Below are positions 18,266 through 27,843 of a DNA stretch of 64,000 nucleotides, piece after piece. The notes under the pieces were generated by a model. The model was not told where the DNA came from and made no database searches. It saw only the letters and a program-made list of their open reading frames with translations. The stretch covers positions 3,277,001 through 3,341,000 of the forward strand of contig NZ_CP036276.1 in NCBI RefSeq assembly GCF_007747995.1, written 5' to 3'. Numbering within the stretch: position 1 is the first letter of the stretch; each line of letters opens with the position of its first letter. The position numbers were made by a program, and so were the translations under genes. Origin of the DNA: Symmachiella dynata (lineage in GTDB: Bacteria; Planctomycetota; Planctomycetia; Planctomycetales; Planctomycetaceae).

Positions 18266-20356
18266 ATGCCTGAGTTTCAATTACAGAGTGAATTCCAGCC
18301 CGGCGGCGACCAGCCGGCAGCGATTGAAGCGTTGGTCAAAGGGATTCAAGCGGGGCAGAAGGAACAGGTGCTGTTAGGGGTCACCGGCTCTGGCAAGACC
18401 TTCACGATGGCCAATGTGATCCAACAAATGCAGCGGCCTGCGCTGGTGTTGTCGCACAATAAGACGTTGGCGGCGCAGTTGTATTCGGAGTTCAAGGCGT
18501 TCTTTCCGCATAACGCCGTGTCGTATTTTGTTAGTTATTACGATTATTATCAGCCCGAAGCGTACATTCCGCAGCGCGACATCTACATCGAAAAAGATGC
18601 ATCGATCAACGAAGAGATCGATCGTTTGCGGCTGCAGGCGACCAGTTCGTTGGTCAGCCGGCGGGATGTGATTGTTGTGGCGAGCGTGAGTTGCATCTAC
18701 GGTTTGGGGTCTCCCAAAGACTATTTGGAGATGATGTTGCCGTTGCGGGTCGGAGACGAAATCGACCGCGACGAGATGCTGCTGAAACTGATCGACATCC
18801 AATACGATCGTAACGACATCAGTTTTCAGCGAGGCACCGTCCGCGTGCGGGGTGACGTCGTCGAGTGCTGGCCGGCGTACGAGGAATTTGCCTACCGCAT
18901 CGAGCTGTGGGGCGATGAGATCGAAAAACTGTCGATCATCAACCCGCTGACCGGACAAGAAGCCCGTGTGTTGGAAGAGGCGTACATCTATCCCGCCAAG
19001 CATTTTGTCATGCCGCAAGAACGGATTACGGCGGCGATCAAGGCGATCGAAGACGAGCTGAATGGGCGGTTGCAAGAATTGCGAGAAGCGGGCAAATTGC
19101 TGGAAGCACAGCGATTAGCGGCTCGGACGCGGTTTGATTTGGAAATGATGCAAGAGGTCGGGTATTGCCCCGGTATCGAAAATTACAGTCAGCCGTTATC
19201 GGGCCGTCCCCCGGGATCGCCGCCTGATACGTTGATGGACTTTTTCCCGGACGACTTTGTGGCATTCATCGACGAATCGCACGCCACAACACCGCAAATC
19301 CGTGCCATGTTTGCCGGCGATCATTCGCGGAAGACGACGCTGGTCGAACATGGATTCCGTCTGCCTTCGGCGCTCGATAATCGGCCGTTGAAGTTTGCTG
19401 AATGGCGCGAGCGGCTGAATCAAATCGTGTACGTGTCGGCCACTCCCAGCGACTGGGAATTGGAACAGACCGGCGGTGAATTTGTCGAACAGGTGATTCG
19501 CCCGACCGGTCTGGTCGATCCCGTGATCCACATCGTTCCCGCCCGCGGCCAAGTCCCGCATTTGATGGAACAAATTCGCAAGCGAGCGGAGGTCCAGGAA
19601 CGGGTCTTGGTCACGACGCTCACTAAGCGATTGTCGGAGGAACTCACGCGTTATTTGTCAGAACAGGGCATTCGTTGCAAGTGGCTGCATTCGGAATTGG
19701 ACGCGATTGAACGTGTGGAGATTCTCCGTGAATTACGGGAACACAAATTCGATGCGTTGATTGGCATTAACTTGCTGCGGGAAGGTTTGGACTTGCCGGA
19801 AGTCTCCTTAGTCGCCATTCTGGATGCAGACAAAGAAGGTTTCTTGCGCAGTGAAACGAGTCTGATTCAAACCATCGGGCGGACGGCACGGAATGTGAAC
19901 GCTGAAGTCTATTTGTATGCGGATCGCGTGACCAATAGCATGCAGCGGGCGATTGATGAAACGAATCGCCGTCGCGAATTACAGTTGGCCTATAATGCGG
20001 AGCATGGGATTACGCCGGAAACGATTCGCAAGGCGATTTCTCGCGGGATTGAAGAAGATATCGAAGCGCGGCAAGTCGAGCAGTCGGCGGCGGGGATTGG
20101 GGATGAACAACAGTACGTCACCATGGAGTTCGTCCAAGAATTGGAAGCGGAGATGCTGGCGGCGGCTGAGGATTTGCAATTCGAACGGGCAGCCGAACTG
20201 CGCGATCGGATTTTGCAGCTCAAGCAACAGCTTGGACAACCGCTCACGGCGGACGAAAAGGTGGCCGAGGGACAAGTCAAATCGCAGACCAAGAAAAAGC
20301 GGGGCCGCCGCCGTGGGGGTGGAAAACGGGTTCCCAAACCAGGAAAGCGAGAGTAA
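18266..20356 (+). CDS. uvrB: Excinuclease ABC subunit B
   Basis: 696 aa. UvrB verifies DNA damage in nucleotide excision repair and loads UvrC. Walker A is [15 protein letters not shown]; the damage-probing beta-hairpin region is [12 protein letters not shown]; the Walker B region is FIDESHAT; motif V/VI is [29 protein letters not shown] and QTIGRTARN, each conserved. The UVR domain that meets UvrC is near the C-terminus (~635-675, [24 protein letters not shown]). The last ~25 residues are a basic [11 protein letters not shown] tail. A TATACT -10-like hexamer lies at 18196, but no -35 at proper distance. No LexA site was recognised. Confidence 0.98.
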   Translation: MPEFQLQSEFQPGGDQPAAIEALVKGIQAGQKEQVLLGVTGSGKTFTMANVIQQMQRPALVLSHNKTLAAQLYSEFKAFFPHNAVSYFVSYYDYYQPEAYIPQRDIYIEKDASINEEIDRLRLQATSSLVSRRDVIVVASVSCIYGLGSPKDYLEMMLPLRVGDEIDRDEMLLKLIDIQYDRNDISFQRGTVRVRGDVVECWPAYEEFAYRIELWGDEIEKLSIINPLTGQEARVLEEAYIYPAKHFVMPQERITAAIKAIEDELNGRLQELREAGKLLEAQRLAARTRFDLEMMQEVGYCPGIENYSQPLSGRPPGSPPDTLMDFFPDDFVAFIDESHATTPQIRAMFAGDHSRKTTLVEHGFRLPSALDNRPLKFAEWRERLNQIVYVSATPSDWELEQTGGEFVEQVIRPTGLVDPVIHIVPARGQVPHLMEQIRKRAEVQERVLVTTLTKRLSEELTRYLSEQGIRCKWLHSELDAIERVEILRELREHKFDALIGINLLREGLDLPEVSLVAILDADKEGFLRSETSLIQTIGRTARNVNAEVYLYADRVTNSMQRAIDETNRRRELQLAYNAEHGITPETIRKAISRGIEEDIEARQVEQSAAGIGDEQQYVTMEFVQELEAEMLAAAEDLQFERAAELRDRILQLKQQLGQPLTADEKVAEGQVKSQTKKKRGRRRGGGKRVPKPGKRE

Positions 20357-20416
20357 CAAACTGTGTTGAACGGTTGTGACAAGAATTGATGGGGTGGACC
20401 GGGAGAAACGCGTCAC

Positions 20417-21703
20417 ATGCTGAGCGCTAAGGCAGTGGACCGTTGGGCCGAAGATTGGGCCGATGGATTGAACCCGATTTTGGTGAAGGAGACGCGGCAG
20501 GTCTTTAAAACCCATCTGGTGACAATCCCGTTCTTTGTGGCGTTGGTGGTCGCCTGGTTCGTGTCGATGTCGGTCGTGATCGAACCGGCGCATCCGGAGA
20601 GTGTTCTCGGCCCCAGACTTCTTATGCCCTTGTTGATGGTACTGGGGGCTGCACTTTTTTACGTCGTGCCCTACATCAGCTTCCGCAGCATGACTGCCGA
20701 GCGCGAACGGCACACGTTTGAGATGCTGGCCGTCAGTTCGCTGTCCGACACGCAGATCTTTTGGGGAAAACTCAGCTCGGCGCTCGTCGTGATTGGATTG
20801 TTTGTCGCAGCGTTTGCGCCGTTCATTTCGATGACTTATATGCTCCGCGGCTTGAGCGTATTCGACATCCTCGCGGCACTGATTGTTATTGCAGCCACAG
20901 CCACTATGTTGTCATTATTTGGTCTGATGTTGGGTGCGCTGGCGACGAAGCTGCATTTTCAAATCATGAATATGCTGCTGTTGCTATTTGGTTCCACCAT
21001 TGCTGCTATTTTCTTGTCGGAACTTACTGCATCCATTGCGTATACCGGCGGGGGTGTCGATCTGTGTGGCATGACCTGTTTTCTGATTGGGTTTGTGGGA
21101 TTTCCCGGTCTGTTTTTTGCAGCGGTGACATTGGGCAGCTTGCGTCCGCCGACGATAGGGTTGGTGCGGACTTATGTCGGACAGGAGGACCTGCCGGCGA
21201 TCGTGCAGGCTGCGGATCATCTCGCCGAGACGATTGAGCAACATGTTCCGCTACGACCGGAGTCGTACACGCTGCGTCATCTTAAAAAAGTTACGATCAC
21301 GCCTGAGGCAGTGCAATCGATGGTGCCGGTCGTTGTGCGGATGGAGCGGTTGTTGAATCCCCGTCAACGGCAGTTCGGCCATTTGGGGCGTTATCGATAT
21401 CTGACCATCAAAGGGGCGGCGGAACCATTGGAGATGATTTGTACCGTGCAAAACATGGTCTTGCACCGCTTCGGTTGGAGTGAATTATGCGCGGCGGATG
21501 CCGATGAAATTCCGCTCACCGAGGAACAGCTCGTCTATACAATAGGCCCCGATGATTTACGGGTATTGAAACTGGCGGTTTCTCGACTACAAGAACTGTT
21601 GGATCGCGACGAGCCGCCGGAACTGGAAGAAGCGGGGATTTTCTCAGAGCGACCCGAAGCGGATGCATTGAATTTGAGCGACCCGAATGCTGAACAGCAG
21701 TGA
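20417..21703 (+). CDS. ABC-2-type transporter permease, first of a pair
   Basis: 428 aa; GGGAGA ~10 nt before the ATG. Begins WADGLNPILVKETRQVFKTH, the amphipathic entry helix typical of ABC-2 permeases, followed by six membrane segments (about 35-55, 70-90, 115-135, 145-170, 180-205, 220-240). The C-terminal ~190 residues are soluble, an unusual extension with no known domain. The next gene begins 15 bp later with the same layout, so the two probably form a heteromeric channel. No ATPase gene is adjacent. Substrate unknown. Confidence 0.8.
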   Translation: MLSAKAVDRWAEDWADGLNPILVKETRQVFKTHLVTIPFFVALVVAWFVSMSVVIEPAHPESVLGPRLLMPLLMVLGAALFYVVPYISFRSMTAERERHTFEMLAVSSLSDTQIFWGKLSSALVVIGLFVAAFAPFISMTYMLRGLSVFDILAALIVIAATATMLSLFGLMLGALATKLHFQIMNMLLLLFGSTIAAIFLSELTASIAYTGGGVDLCGMTCFLIGFVGFPGLFFAAVTLGSLRPPTIGLVRTYVGQEDLPAIVQAADHLAETIEQHVPLRPESYTLRHLKKVTITPEAVQSMVPVVVRMERLLNPRQRQFGHLGRYRYLTIKGAAEPLEMICTVQNMVLHRFGWSELCAADADEIPLTEEQLVYTIGPDDLRVLKLAVSRLQELLDRDEPPELEEAGIFSERPEADALNLSDPNAEQQ

Positions 21704-21717
21704 TTGGAAAGATCGAA

Positions 21718-23007
21718 ATGTCGGATGCGCCTTTACCATTTCCATTGTTGTCCGATAATCGCAGTCCGCGGTTGCAGCAGTGGAATGACGCGCTGAATCC
21801 GATTTTGGTGAAAGAGTTGCGGCAACTTTGGAAAAGCCGGCAATTCGTGATGATCTTTTTTGCGTTGCTGAGTGCTGCTTGGGGCATCAGCATTACGGCG
21901 CTATTGGCGCCGGAAGTTGTTTTGAAATTCGTCCCGTTTGGCTATGGCCATACGGGACAGATCCACGCCGCCGCCCTGTTCTTCATGCTGTATGGTTGTT
22001 TGGTGATTGCGCTGAACTTTGCGGTGCCGCTTCGCGCGTTGGATAGTTTGGCGCATGAATTCGCCGGCAGCACGATGGAGACGTTGGTCCTGACGCGGAT
22101 CCCTTCGGACCGGATTACGATCGGCAAATTTTGGTGCGCCGCTCTGCATATGGGGCTGTACTTCGCCGCCTTGGGGCCGTTTATTGTGGTGACTTATTTA
22201 TTGCCGGGGATCGATCTGCTGACGATTCTGTTGATGCTGCTGGTGGCGATCGTGCTTTCGGTCGGGCTCAGTAGCATCGCTTTGTGGCTGGGATCGTACT
22301 GCAAGTCGGCGGCGATGCGACCCGTGTTGACGATGGTGCTATTGGCGGCGTGCAGTCTGACCACTTGGTTTTGGTTAACCACCGTGTACCAAGCTTTGGA
22401 GTTGGGTAACACAGGTTGGATGGTTTGCACAGGGCTTCCCTGTTGTTTTGTGCCGTGGTTGGTGATCTCCAGTGCCAGCTTGGCGGCGGCGGTGGTGCGC
22501 GTGCGACCGAAATCGCCACGTTTGAACCGCATTCAGTTTATTCCCCCCGAGGAATTGCAGCCGATCGCGCAGAGCGTTCTAGATTTCGCCGAAGCTGTGC
22601 GCGTGCAGTTCCCCGTCGAATATGACGAACCCCCTGCCCGTCCGCCACAGTCCATGATGTTCCGCGAGGCTCACGCGCATGTGCTCAAACTCGCTCGTCA
22701 AACGGATCGATTGATGAACCGTCAGCGACACTTGCACGAAACGGTCATGTCCATGATGCCACTCGTCCCGCACCAAGCCCGCAAGGCCTTTGCGCAAGTC
22801 CGCAGCGGGTTTTATGCGATCATCGCCACCTATCTGTGGTACGGAATCTGTCACGACGACGTACACCCACACGTTTGGCCCAACCGCCTGCACATGCCCA
22901 AAATCCCCGAGGGACAGCTAGACAAACTTGAAGCCGCAGCCCGTGACCTGATCGCCGCATGCGAAGAGATCACGTCGCCACCTCCTGCACCCAACAACAC
23001 ACCCTAA
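21718..23007 (+). CDS. ABC-2-type transporter permease, second of a pair
   Basis: 429 aa from ATG 21718 (GGAAAG ~6 nt upstream); a GTG at 21700 overlapping the previous stop is a possible alternative. The opening WNDALNPILVKELRQLWKSR mirrors the gene before it. Six hydrophobic segments lie within the first ~265 residues (e.g. FVMIFFALLSAAWGISITAL), then a soluble tail of ~165 residues that also resembles the partner. The pair is a tandem duplication that has diverged, expected to form one translationally linked unit. ATP-binding subunit missing from this window; substrate unknown. Confidence 0.8.
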   Translation: MSDAPLPFPLLSDNRSPRLQQWNDALNPILVKELRQLWKSRQFVMIFFALLSAAWGISITALLAPEVVLKFVPFGYGHTGQIHAAALFFMLYGCLVIALNFAVPLRALDSLAHEFAGSTMETLVLTRIPSDRITIGKFWCAALHMGLYFAALGPFIVVTYLLPGIDLLTILLMLLVAIVLSVGLSSIALWLGSYCKSAAMRPVLTMVLLAACSLTTWFWLTTVYQALELGNTGWMVCTGLPCCFVPWLVISSASLAAAVVRVRPKSPRLNRIQFIPPEELQPIAQSVLDFAEAVRVQFPVEYDEPPARPPQSMMFREAHAHVLKLARQTDRLMNRQRHLHETVMSMMPLVPHQARKAFAQVRSGFYAIIATYLWYGICHDDVHPHVWPNRLHMPKIPEGQLDKLEAAARDLIAACEEITSPPPAPNNTP

Positions 23008-23054
23008 AACAAACTCCCTCTCCCTCTGGGAGAGGGCCGGGGTGAGGGTTTTCG
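23008..23054 (+). repeat. Dispersed hairpin repeat (copy B), terminator-like
   Basis: It starts at the base after the permease stop codon. The core is a perfect 9-bp stem CCCTCTCCC-TCT-GGGAGAGGG (23016-23036), followed by a G-rich block and TTTTCG. It is the inverse copy of 14516-14563 and probably serves as a terminator. Its minus-strand translation (LTPALSQRERE) is a classic spurious peptide. Confidence 0.8.
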
Positions 23055-23175
23055 CACGACAATTAGCGTCCGTTAATATTTTTAAATGGAAAGCTTCCTC
23101 GCAGAGATGCACCAAGGAACACGACAGCGATGCCGAGCTCTCCACGCCTGGAATCAAGAGTGCTACTCTTTCGTT

Positions 23176-23276
23176 CTCTGTGGCTAAATCCTTTTCGTCG
23201 TTTGGTGTGCGACGTTATGATTTGTTGGGGGGATCGACCCGACTACCTAGAAAGGTGCGTCGCGACGCACCCTACG
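23176..23276 (+). repeat. ~100 bp inverted repeat, left copy
   Basis: It is homologous, in opposite orientation, to 26682-26781. The most conserved part is 23248-23276 with the perfect 18-bp palindrome GGTGCGTCGCGACGCACC (23254-23271); another conserved block is CTCTGTGGCTAA at the far end. The pair brackets three minus-strand genes. Confidence 0.8.
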
Positions 23277-23291
23277 TTGGGGCCAATAGTC

Positions 23292-24419
23292 TTAGGTGCA
23301 CCAGCGGCGGATTAGTTTTTCGAACATCTCGGTCCCCTGCTCCAATTGTTCAAGCGTGATCCATTCGTCGTCGGTGTGGGCTTGGGCGATGTCGCCGGGG
23401 CCGTACACGACCTTTCGTTTTAAGTCGCTGAACATGGCGCCGTCGGTTCCGTAGGTGACGGTTTGGGCTTCGGTCTTTCCGGCGATTTCTAAAAACTCGT
23501 TGACGAAATCTGAATGGGGATCAACGTACAACGGCGCACCGTTGCCGTGTGCTTGGAATTCCAAACCGCACTTCTCAGCGACTTTGCGGGCGCGGTCGAC
23601 GAGAATTTGCGCGTCCATATTGGGCATCACCCGAAAGTAGACGGTGCAGACCGATTGCGGCGGCGTGATGTTAATTGCCGTCGTGTGGTCATTGATGCCG
23701 ATGTTCCAACTGATTGTCGGCGGGTTAAAACGTTCATCGCGCCAAGTGGGGTCTTGCAGGGTTTCGTCGTGGATCGCCTTCATCTCGGCCAAAAAGGGAA
23801 TCATCGCCAAGTTGGCGTTGAGTCCTTTATCGGTGCTGGAGTGGGCGGCGCGGCCCTGTGAAACTGCGGAAAACCCGGTCGTCCCTTTGTGAGCATAGAC
23901 GACCTCCAGCATGGTCGGTTCGCCAATGATGCCACGGGCGTCCCCCTCGACCATCTCGCGATACATCTTCGATTTCTCGGCGACCTGTTTGGCGCCGATA
24001 TAGCCGACTTCTTCATCAGCGGTGCAGGTGATGTAAAACGGTTGCTTCAATTCGTCCGCGGAAAAACGATCGGCGGCAGCCAGGGCGCACGATAGTGAGC
24101 CTTTCATGTCGCAACTGCCGCGGCCGTAAAGTTTGTCTCCCACGACCGCCGGTTCGAACGGGCCGTGCTCCTTGATGCTCCAGGTGTCAGCGGGGACCAC
24201 ATCGGTATGGCAAAAATAAGCCACGCCGCCAGTGCCGTTTCCTTTTTTCGCCATGACGTTGGCTTTGCGAACGCCGTTGGCGTCATCGTATTCGATCCGC
24301 TCGGTGACAAAGCCAAGCCCTTTTAACTTGTCCTCGCAATAATTTGAGACTTCGACATTCGAGAGCGGACTCGTCGATTCAAAACGGATCAATTCCTTGT
24401 TGTAAGCCAATGCGTCCAT
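23292..24419 (-). CDS. M20 family deacylase (acetylornithine deacetylase/DapE type)
   Basis: 375 aa. M20 di-zinc amidohydrolases remove acyl groups from amino acids or cleave dipeptides. Metal ligands are visible: H in YFCHTDVVPADTW, D in GRGSCDMKGSLS (also bridging), the E-E pair in TADEEVGYIGAKQ, and the C-terminal His in IAQAHTDDEWI. The dimerisation domain inserted at ~175-285 has the usual AHKGTTGFSAVSQGRAAHSS motif. It is closest by pattern to ArgE-like acetylornithine deacetylases, but arginine genes are not nearby, so substrate stays open. Probably a single transcription unit or leader of the minus-strand block. Confidence 0.88.
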   Translation of the reverse strand: MDALAYNKELIRFESTSPLSNVEVSNYCEDKLKGLGFVTERIEYDDANGVRKANVMAKKGNGTGGVAYFCHTDVVPADTWSIKEHGPFEPAVVGDKLYGRGSCDMKGSLSCALAAADRFSADELKQPFYITCTADEEVGYIGAKQVAEKSKMYREMVEGDARGIIGEPTMLEVVYAHKGTTGFSAVSQGRAAHSSTDKGLNANLAMIPFLAEMKAIHDETLQDPTWRDERFNPPTISWNIGINDHTTAINITPPQSVCTVYFRVMPNMDAQILVDRARKVAEKCGLEFQAHGNGAPLYVDPHSDFVNEFLEIAGKTEAQTVTYGTDGAMFSDLKRKVVYGPGDIAQAHTDDEWITLEQLEQGTEMFEKLIRRWCT

Positions 24420-24549
24420 GTCCGCGTTTCACCGTTGTTAATATTGCGTTTGTTGATGACCGAATATGCTGCGAGCGTTAGCCGGTGTAATTTCCCCAGC
24501 GGTGGCGCGAGCATCTCCTGCCACGATAATTCACTGGTCCCCGGCATGT

Positions 24550-25539
24550 CTACCCATCGGTTGGTAACCCACAGGCGAGCAAGATGGATTCTTGGACGGC
24601 CAAATCGTGCTGGGGTGTGAATTCGAATTCCTTTTCGCCTCGGATGACTTGAGCCAAGTCTGTGAAATCAGCGTCGTACCTTGGGAGGTTTTCCAGCGGG
24701 ATGTCTTGGTACCCTTTTTTATAGGGTCCCCGCGGTCGCGAAAAGGCGGCCTTGAGTTTGGGCGGTTCCAACGGACGCAGGTCGGCGGTGCCGCCATCGC
24801 CACTGACGACAAATTGCCGCCGCCGAAACCCATCGACCTCCATCAAGGCACTCAGCACTGTGACCGTGGCGCGCGGGTATTCGAAGACCGCCAATTGATT
24901 GTCCAACAGTCCGTCGTCGTATCGTGCCGAATGTCGGGCGAATGGCACGACGCGGTCTGGTTTGCCCATCACAATCACAGCGGCGTCGATAATATGGCAG
25001 CCGAGTTCAAACATCGTGCCGCCGGGATATTGCAGCAGCGAGCGTCGTGCTTCCAACGACATGGTTTTGCTCATCACCGTGTGCAGCGAAAATATGTCCC
25101 CCAGCCAACCGTCGCGGACCGCCTTGAAGATGAATTGAAATCCCGGGTTGTAGCGATACATGTAGCCCATCTGCACGGTCAAATGCTGCCGCGTGGCATC
25201 GTCGAGCAGTTGTTTGAATTGCGGTAAATTCTCGCCGGCCGGTTTGTCCAAATGAATATGTTTTCCAGCAGCAACGGCCCGCGCCCCGGTATCGAGCAAG
25301 TCCTTGACCTCGGTTTCGATAGCGACCGCCTTGAGTCCATCGACATTGAGGAGTTGTTCTTCGGTGAGCCAACGGACGTCTTGATAGGCTGCGGTTTTCT
25401 CCATCTCGCGCCGCCGCTGTTCATCGGGTTCGACGACGCCGACGATTTCAAAATCTTTGGAGCGCTTGAGCGATCCAATTTTTCCCGAGGCATGGGCGTG
25501 TCCGGTGCCGATTTGACCGATTTTAATAGGCTGCGGCAT
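24550..25539 (-). CDS. Gfo/Idh/MocA family oxidoreductase
   Basis: 329 aa from ATG 25539, with GAGGA ~8 nt upstream on the coding strand. The N-terminal Rossmann domain starts IKIGQIGTGHAHASGKI (the GxGxxH variant common in this family) and shows VGVVEPDEQRRREM. The EKP motif region appears as HIHLDKPAGENLPQFKQL, where DKP replaces EKP, a frequent variant, and carries the catalytic-region Lys. The C-terminal domain has the expected GYMYRYNPGFQFIF. These enzymes oxidise or reduce sugars or inositols with NAD(P). Planctomycetes have dozens. Substrate not predictable. It shares strand with its neighbours on both sides. Confidence 0.9.
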   Translation of the reverse strand: MPQPIKIGQIGTGHAHASGKIGSLKRSKDFEIVGVVEPDEQRRREMEKTAAYQDVRWLTEEQLLNVDGLKAVAIETEVKDLLDTGARAVAAGKHIHLDKPAGENLPQFKQLLDDATRQHLTVQMGYMYRYNPGFQFIFKAVRDGWLGDIFSLHTVMSKTMSLEARRSLLQYPGGTMFELGCHIIDAAVIVMGKPDRVVPFARHSARYDDGLLDNQLAVFEYPRATVTVLSALMEVDGFRRRQFVVSGDGGTADLRPLEPPKLKAAFSRPRGPYKKGYQDIPLENLPRYDADFTDLAQVIRGEKEFEFTPQHDLAVQESILLACGLPTDG

Positions 25540-25642
25540 GGCATGGTTCCTCAATCTTGTGGTGGTCGTTGTGTTTTGGGCTGTGTCTTGGATTGTGGTG
25601 CGGGGCGGGCGGCGGTTGGCGCACGCGGAATTAACGTATTGC

Positions 25643-26659
25643 TCAGGCTGTCAAATGCTTGTCAAACCAGGCCTTGGTGCGAGCCCACATTTCTTCAGAG
25701 AGGATGTGGCCTGAGCCTTCTTCGATGTAGTAGGAAAACTTCTCTTGGGCGTGCATTCCTTGATAGGCGGTAGCGATGGTTTGGATGCCGCGGCGGACTT
25801 CGTCGATAGGACTGCCGGAATCGTGTTCGCCGAAATTCATGTGCAATGGTCGCGGCGCGATGAGGGCAGCAATGTCGGGGGTGTCGCCGTATTGATGAAT
25901 GCCGGGTACGAAGTTGGGAAAGCAGTGCAGCATATGTTCGCGATGAATTCCTGCGTATGTGGGCAAGCAGCAATTGGCCACCAAGCATTTGATACGTTTT
26001 TCCCACGGCCCGACCAGCCAAGTGTGCGTGGACCCCATCGAATGCCCGTAACAGCCGATCTTATCCGCATTGACTTCGGGGCGGCTGACGAGGAAGTCGA
26101 TCGCCCGTTTCATATCGAGGATGTTTTTCCAAGCCATGCTTTTCCCGTCAACGACGTAACGCAAAAATTCGAAGCGTTCGAACTGGCCGTCTTTGAGTTT
26201 GCCGGTGGGGTCGCGGCGTTCCTCAAAGCAGAGGGCATCGGGACAGAGCACGACGTAACCCGCACGGGCGAGTGCTGCACCGGTGTGGTGCATGGGATTT
26301 CCAGCCAACCCCGCCGGTTCGCTTTTGCCGAGATGATACTGCCCGGCATGTTGATGCCAAACGGCCACCGCCGGAGCGGGGTGATCGGCGTTGGTTTGGT
26401 CGGGAATCAACAAAAAGGCGGGAACCTGATCGCCCGGTTGACTGTCATAAAACACGGAATGGATTGTAAAGCCATCTTGCGGGATCGTTTCGCGAAGTTT
26501 GACATTCAGCATTCCCGGCTGCGGCCATTCGCCGCCGAGGCCGGTCAATAATCTCTCTCGAAAATCGATGGCAGCCATGTTCAAATTCACCCGTGTTTGA
26601 TAGGAAACAAGCTCAGGTCCAGCGTAACTGATTTCCAACTCATCCGCCATTCCGAGCAT
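25643..26659 (-). CDS. Alpha/beta hydrolase (dienelactone hydrolase/acetyl-xylan-esterase-like)
   Basis: 338 aa. The fold follows the Abhydrolase_7/DLH pattern: VPAFLLIPDQ, PAVAVWHQHAGQYHLGKSE (oxyanion region), ARAGYVVLCPDALCFEER, the nucleophile elbow IGCYGHSMGSTHTWL (Ser), an acid region LHMNFGEHDSGSPID, and the His in GSGHILSEEMW. No signal peptide is seen, so it is likely cytoplasmic. Such proteins deacylate sugars or small esters. ATG 26659 is used; ATG 26650 is an alternative and neither has a good ribosome site. It lies inside the inverted-repeat bracket, upstream of the Gfo/Idh gene by ~100 bp. Confidence 0.82.
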   Translation of the reverse strand: MLGMADELEISYAGPELVSYQTRVNLNMAAIDFRERLLTGLGGEWPQPGMLNVKLRETIPQDGFTIHSVFYDSQPGDQVPAFLLIPDQTNADHPAPAVAVWHQHAGQYHLGKSEPAGLAGNPMHHTGAALARAGYVVLCPDALCFEERRDPTGKLKDGQFERFEFLRYVVDGKSMAWKNILDMKRAIDFLVSRPEVNADKIGCYGHSMGSTHTWLVGPWEKRIKCLVANCCLPTYAGIHREHMLHCFPNFVPGIHQYGDTPDIAALIAPRPLHMNFGEHDSGSPIDEVRRGIQTIATAYQGMHAQEKFSYYIEEGSGHILSEEMWARTKAWFDKHLTA

Positions 26660-26989
26660 AACAAACGACAGACCCGATAGGCGTAGGATGCGTCGCGACG
26701 CACCTTTCTATGCAGCAAGTTCGATTCTCCCAACGCCCCAAGACGTCGCACACAAAATGACGTAAAGAATTAGCCACAGAGGTCACCGAGGACACAGAGA
26801 ACAGAGATGGGTTTCATGGTATGCAATCTTTGACCGGTCTCTGTGAGGATCTAAGGGGGGGCGAGGCGATACGTCTTTGCCTGAAACGCGGTTCGGCGGG
26901 AGACTCGTGCTTGCTGGGGTGTTTTCTTGAATAGAGGCTCGCGGTAATATAATCCGGCTATTCATTCTTCTCATTCTTACCGAGACGTC
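26660..26989. other. Intergenic region with the right inverted-repeat copy
   Basis: 330 bp between divergent genes. The left third is the repeat at 26682-26781, and the following ~60 bp (ACAGAGG/CACAGAG phrases) resemble a low-complexity dispersed sequence. The frame on the minus strand through this region is not credible. Confidence 0.5.
26682..26781 (-). repeat. ~100 bp inverted repeat, right copy
   Basis: Reverse-complement homologue of 23176-23276. The 29-nt block 26682-26710 differs from its partner (23248-23276) at one base, and the rest is more diverged with small indels. Confidence 0.8.
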
Positions 26990-27781
26990 ATGTCCCAAGA
27001 AATTGTCATTGTCGACGCGTTTACCGATCAACCTTTTGCTGGAAATCCGGCAGCGGTTTGTGTCTTGCCAGAGCCACGCGATGCGGAGTGGATGCAGCGT
27101 GTGGCGGGGGAAATGAATTTGTCCGAGACGGCGTATGTTTATCGCGAGGAAGATGCGTTCCGATTGCGGTAGTTTACGCCGACGATGGAAGTCGATCTGT
27201 GCGGACATGCGACGTTGGCGACGGCGCACGTGCTGTGGAGCGAGGGGCATTTGGCGAACGATGTGCCGGCGTTGTTCAACACCAATAGCGGGCGGTTGAC
27301 GGCTTCGCGTGACGGCGAATGGATCAAGCTCGATTTTCCCGCAGAGCCGCCGGTGGACACCGAAACGCCCGATGTGTTGGCGGCTGCCTTGGGGACGACG
27401 CCGATTTATGTGGGGAAAAACCGGATGGATCTGCTGGCGGAGATTGATTCGGAGGCGACCTTGCGGGCGCTGTCACCGGACCTTCAGTTGATATCAGAGA
27501 TCCCCACGCGGGGGGTGATTGTGACGTGTCGCTGCGCTTCGGGCGAATATGATTTCGTGTCCCGTTTTTTCGCGCCGAATTGCGGGGTCAACGAGGATCC
27601 GGTCTGCGGCTCGGCCCATTGTTGTTTAACGCCCTATTGGAGTGCAAAGTTGAGCAAACCGGAATTGCTGGCCTATCAAGCCTCGGCACGCGGTGGGGTT
27701 TTGCAGTTGCGATTGGCTGGTGAACGGGTAGAACTGGGTGGCCGCGCAGTCACAACCATGCGTGGCCAACTGACGGTCTAA
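26990..27781 (+). pseudogene. PhzF-family isomerase gene with one in-frame amber stop
   Basis: The frame from ATG 26990 to the stop at 27781 encodes a full-length PhzF-like protein (~262 aa) except for TAG at 27170-27172. Before it: VDAFTDQPFAGNPAAVCVLP and the catalytic-Glu motif NLSETAYVYRE. After it, in the same frame: EVDLCGHATLATAHVLW and GVNEDPVCGSAHCCLTPYW, both canonical. In the family the interrupted position is normally Trp in RWFTP, so one TGG-to-TAG change explains it. Other genes here end in TAG, so amber is not reassigned. Recent pseudogene, sequencing error, or readthrough. PhzF proteins isomerise or racemise small metabolites. Confidence 0.9.
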
Positions 27782-27787
27782 CGAAAA

Positions 27788-27812
27788 TACCCCCCGGATC
27801 TGCCGGGGGGTA
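27788..27812. terminator. Strong bidirectional terminator hairpin
   Basis: A perfect 10-bp stem (27788-27797 with 27803-27812; TACCCCCCGG/CCGGGGGGTA) with a 5-nt loop lies between the convergent phzF-like and DUF6263 genes. TTTT follows on the plus side and an A-run precedes it, so it can stop both strands. Confidence 0.85.
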
Positions 27813-27843
27813 TGGTTTTCTCCATGTCTGAATTGGCAGAAAA

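Noticed and set aside
22918-23157. 79-codon minus-strand frame with LTPALSQRERE
   Set aside because: This peptide is the well-known translation artefact of a dispersed hairpin repeat, not a protein.
26716-26742. TTCGATTC resembling a tRNA T-loop
   Set aside because: Flanking bases do not pair into a T-stem and no cloverleaf can be drawn; it belongs to the dispersed inverted repeat.
26783-27250. 155-codon minus-strand frame opposite the phzF-like gene
   Set aside because: No domain; overlaps low-complexity sequence and the phzF-like gene on the other strand.
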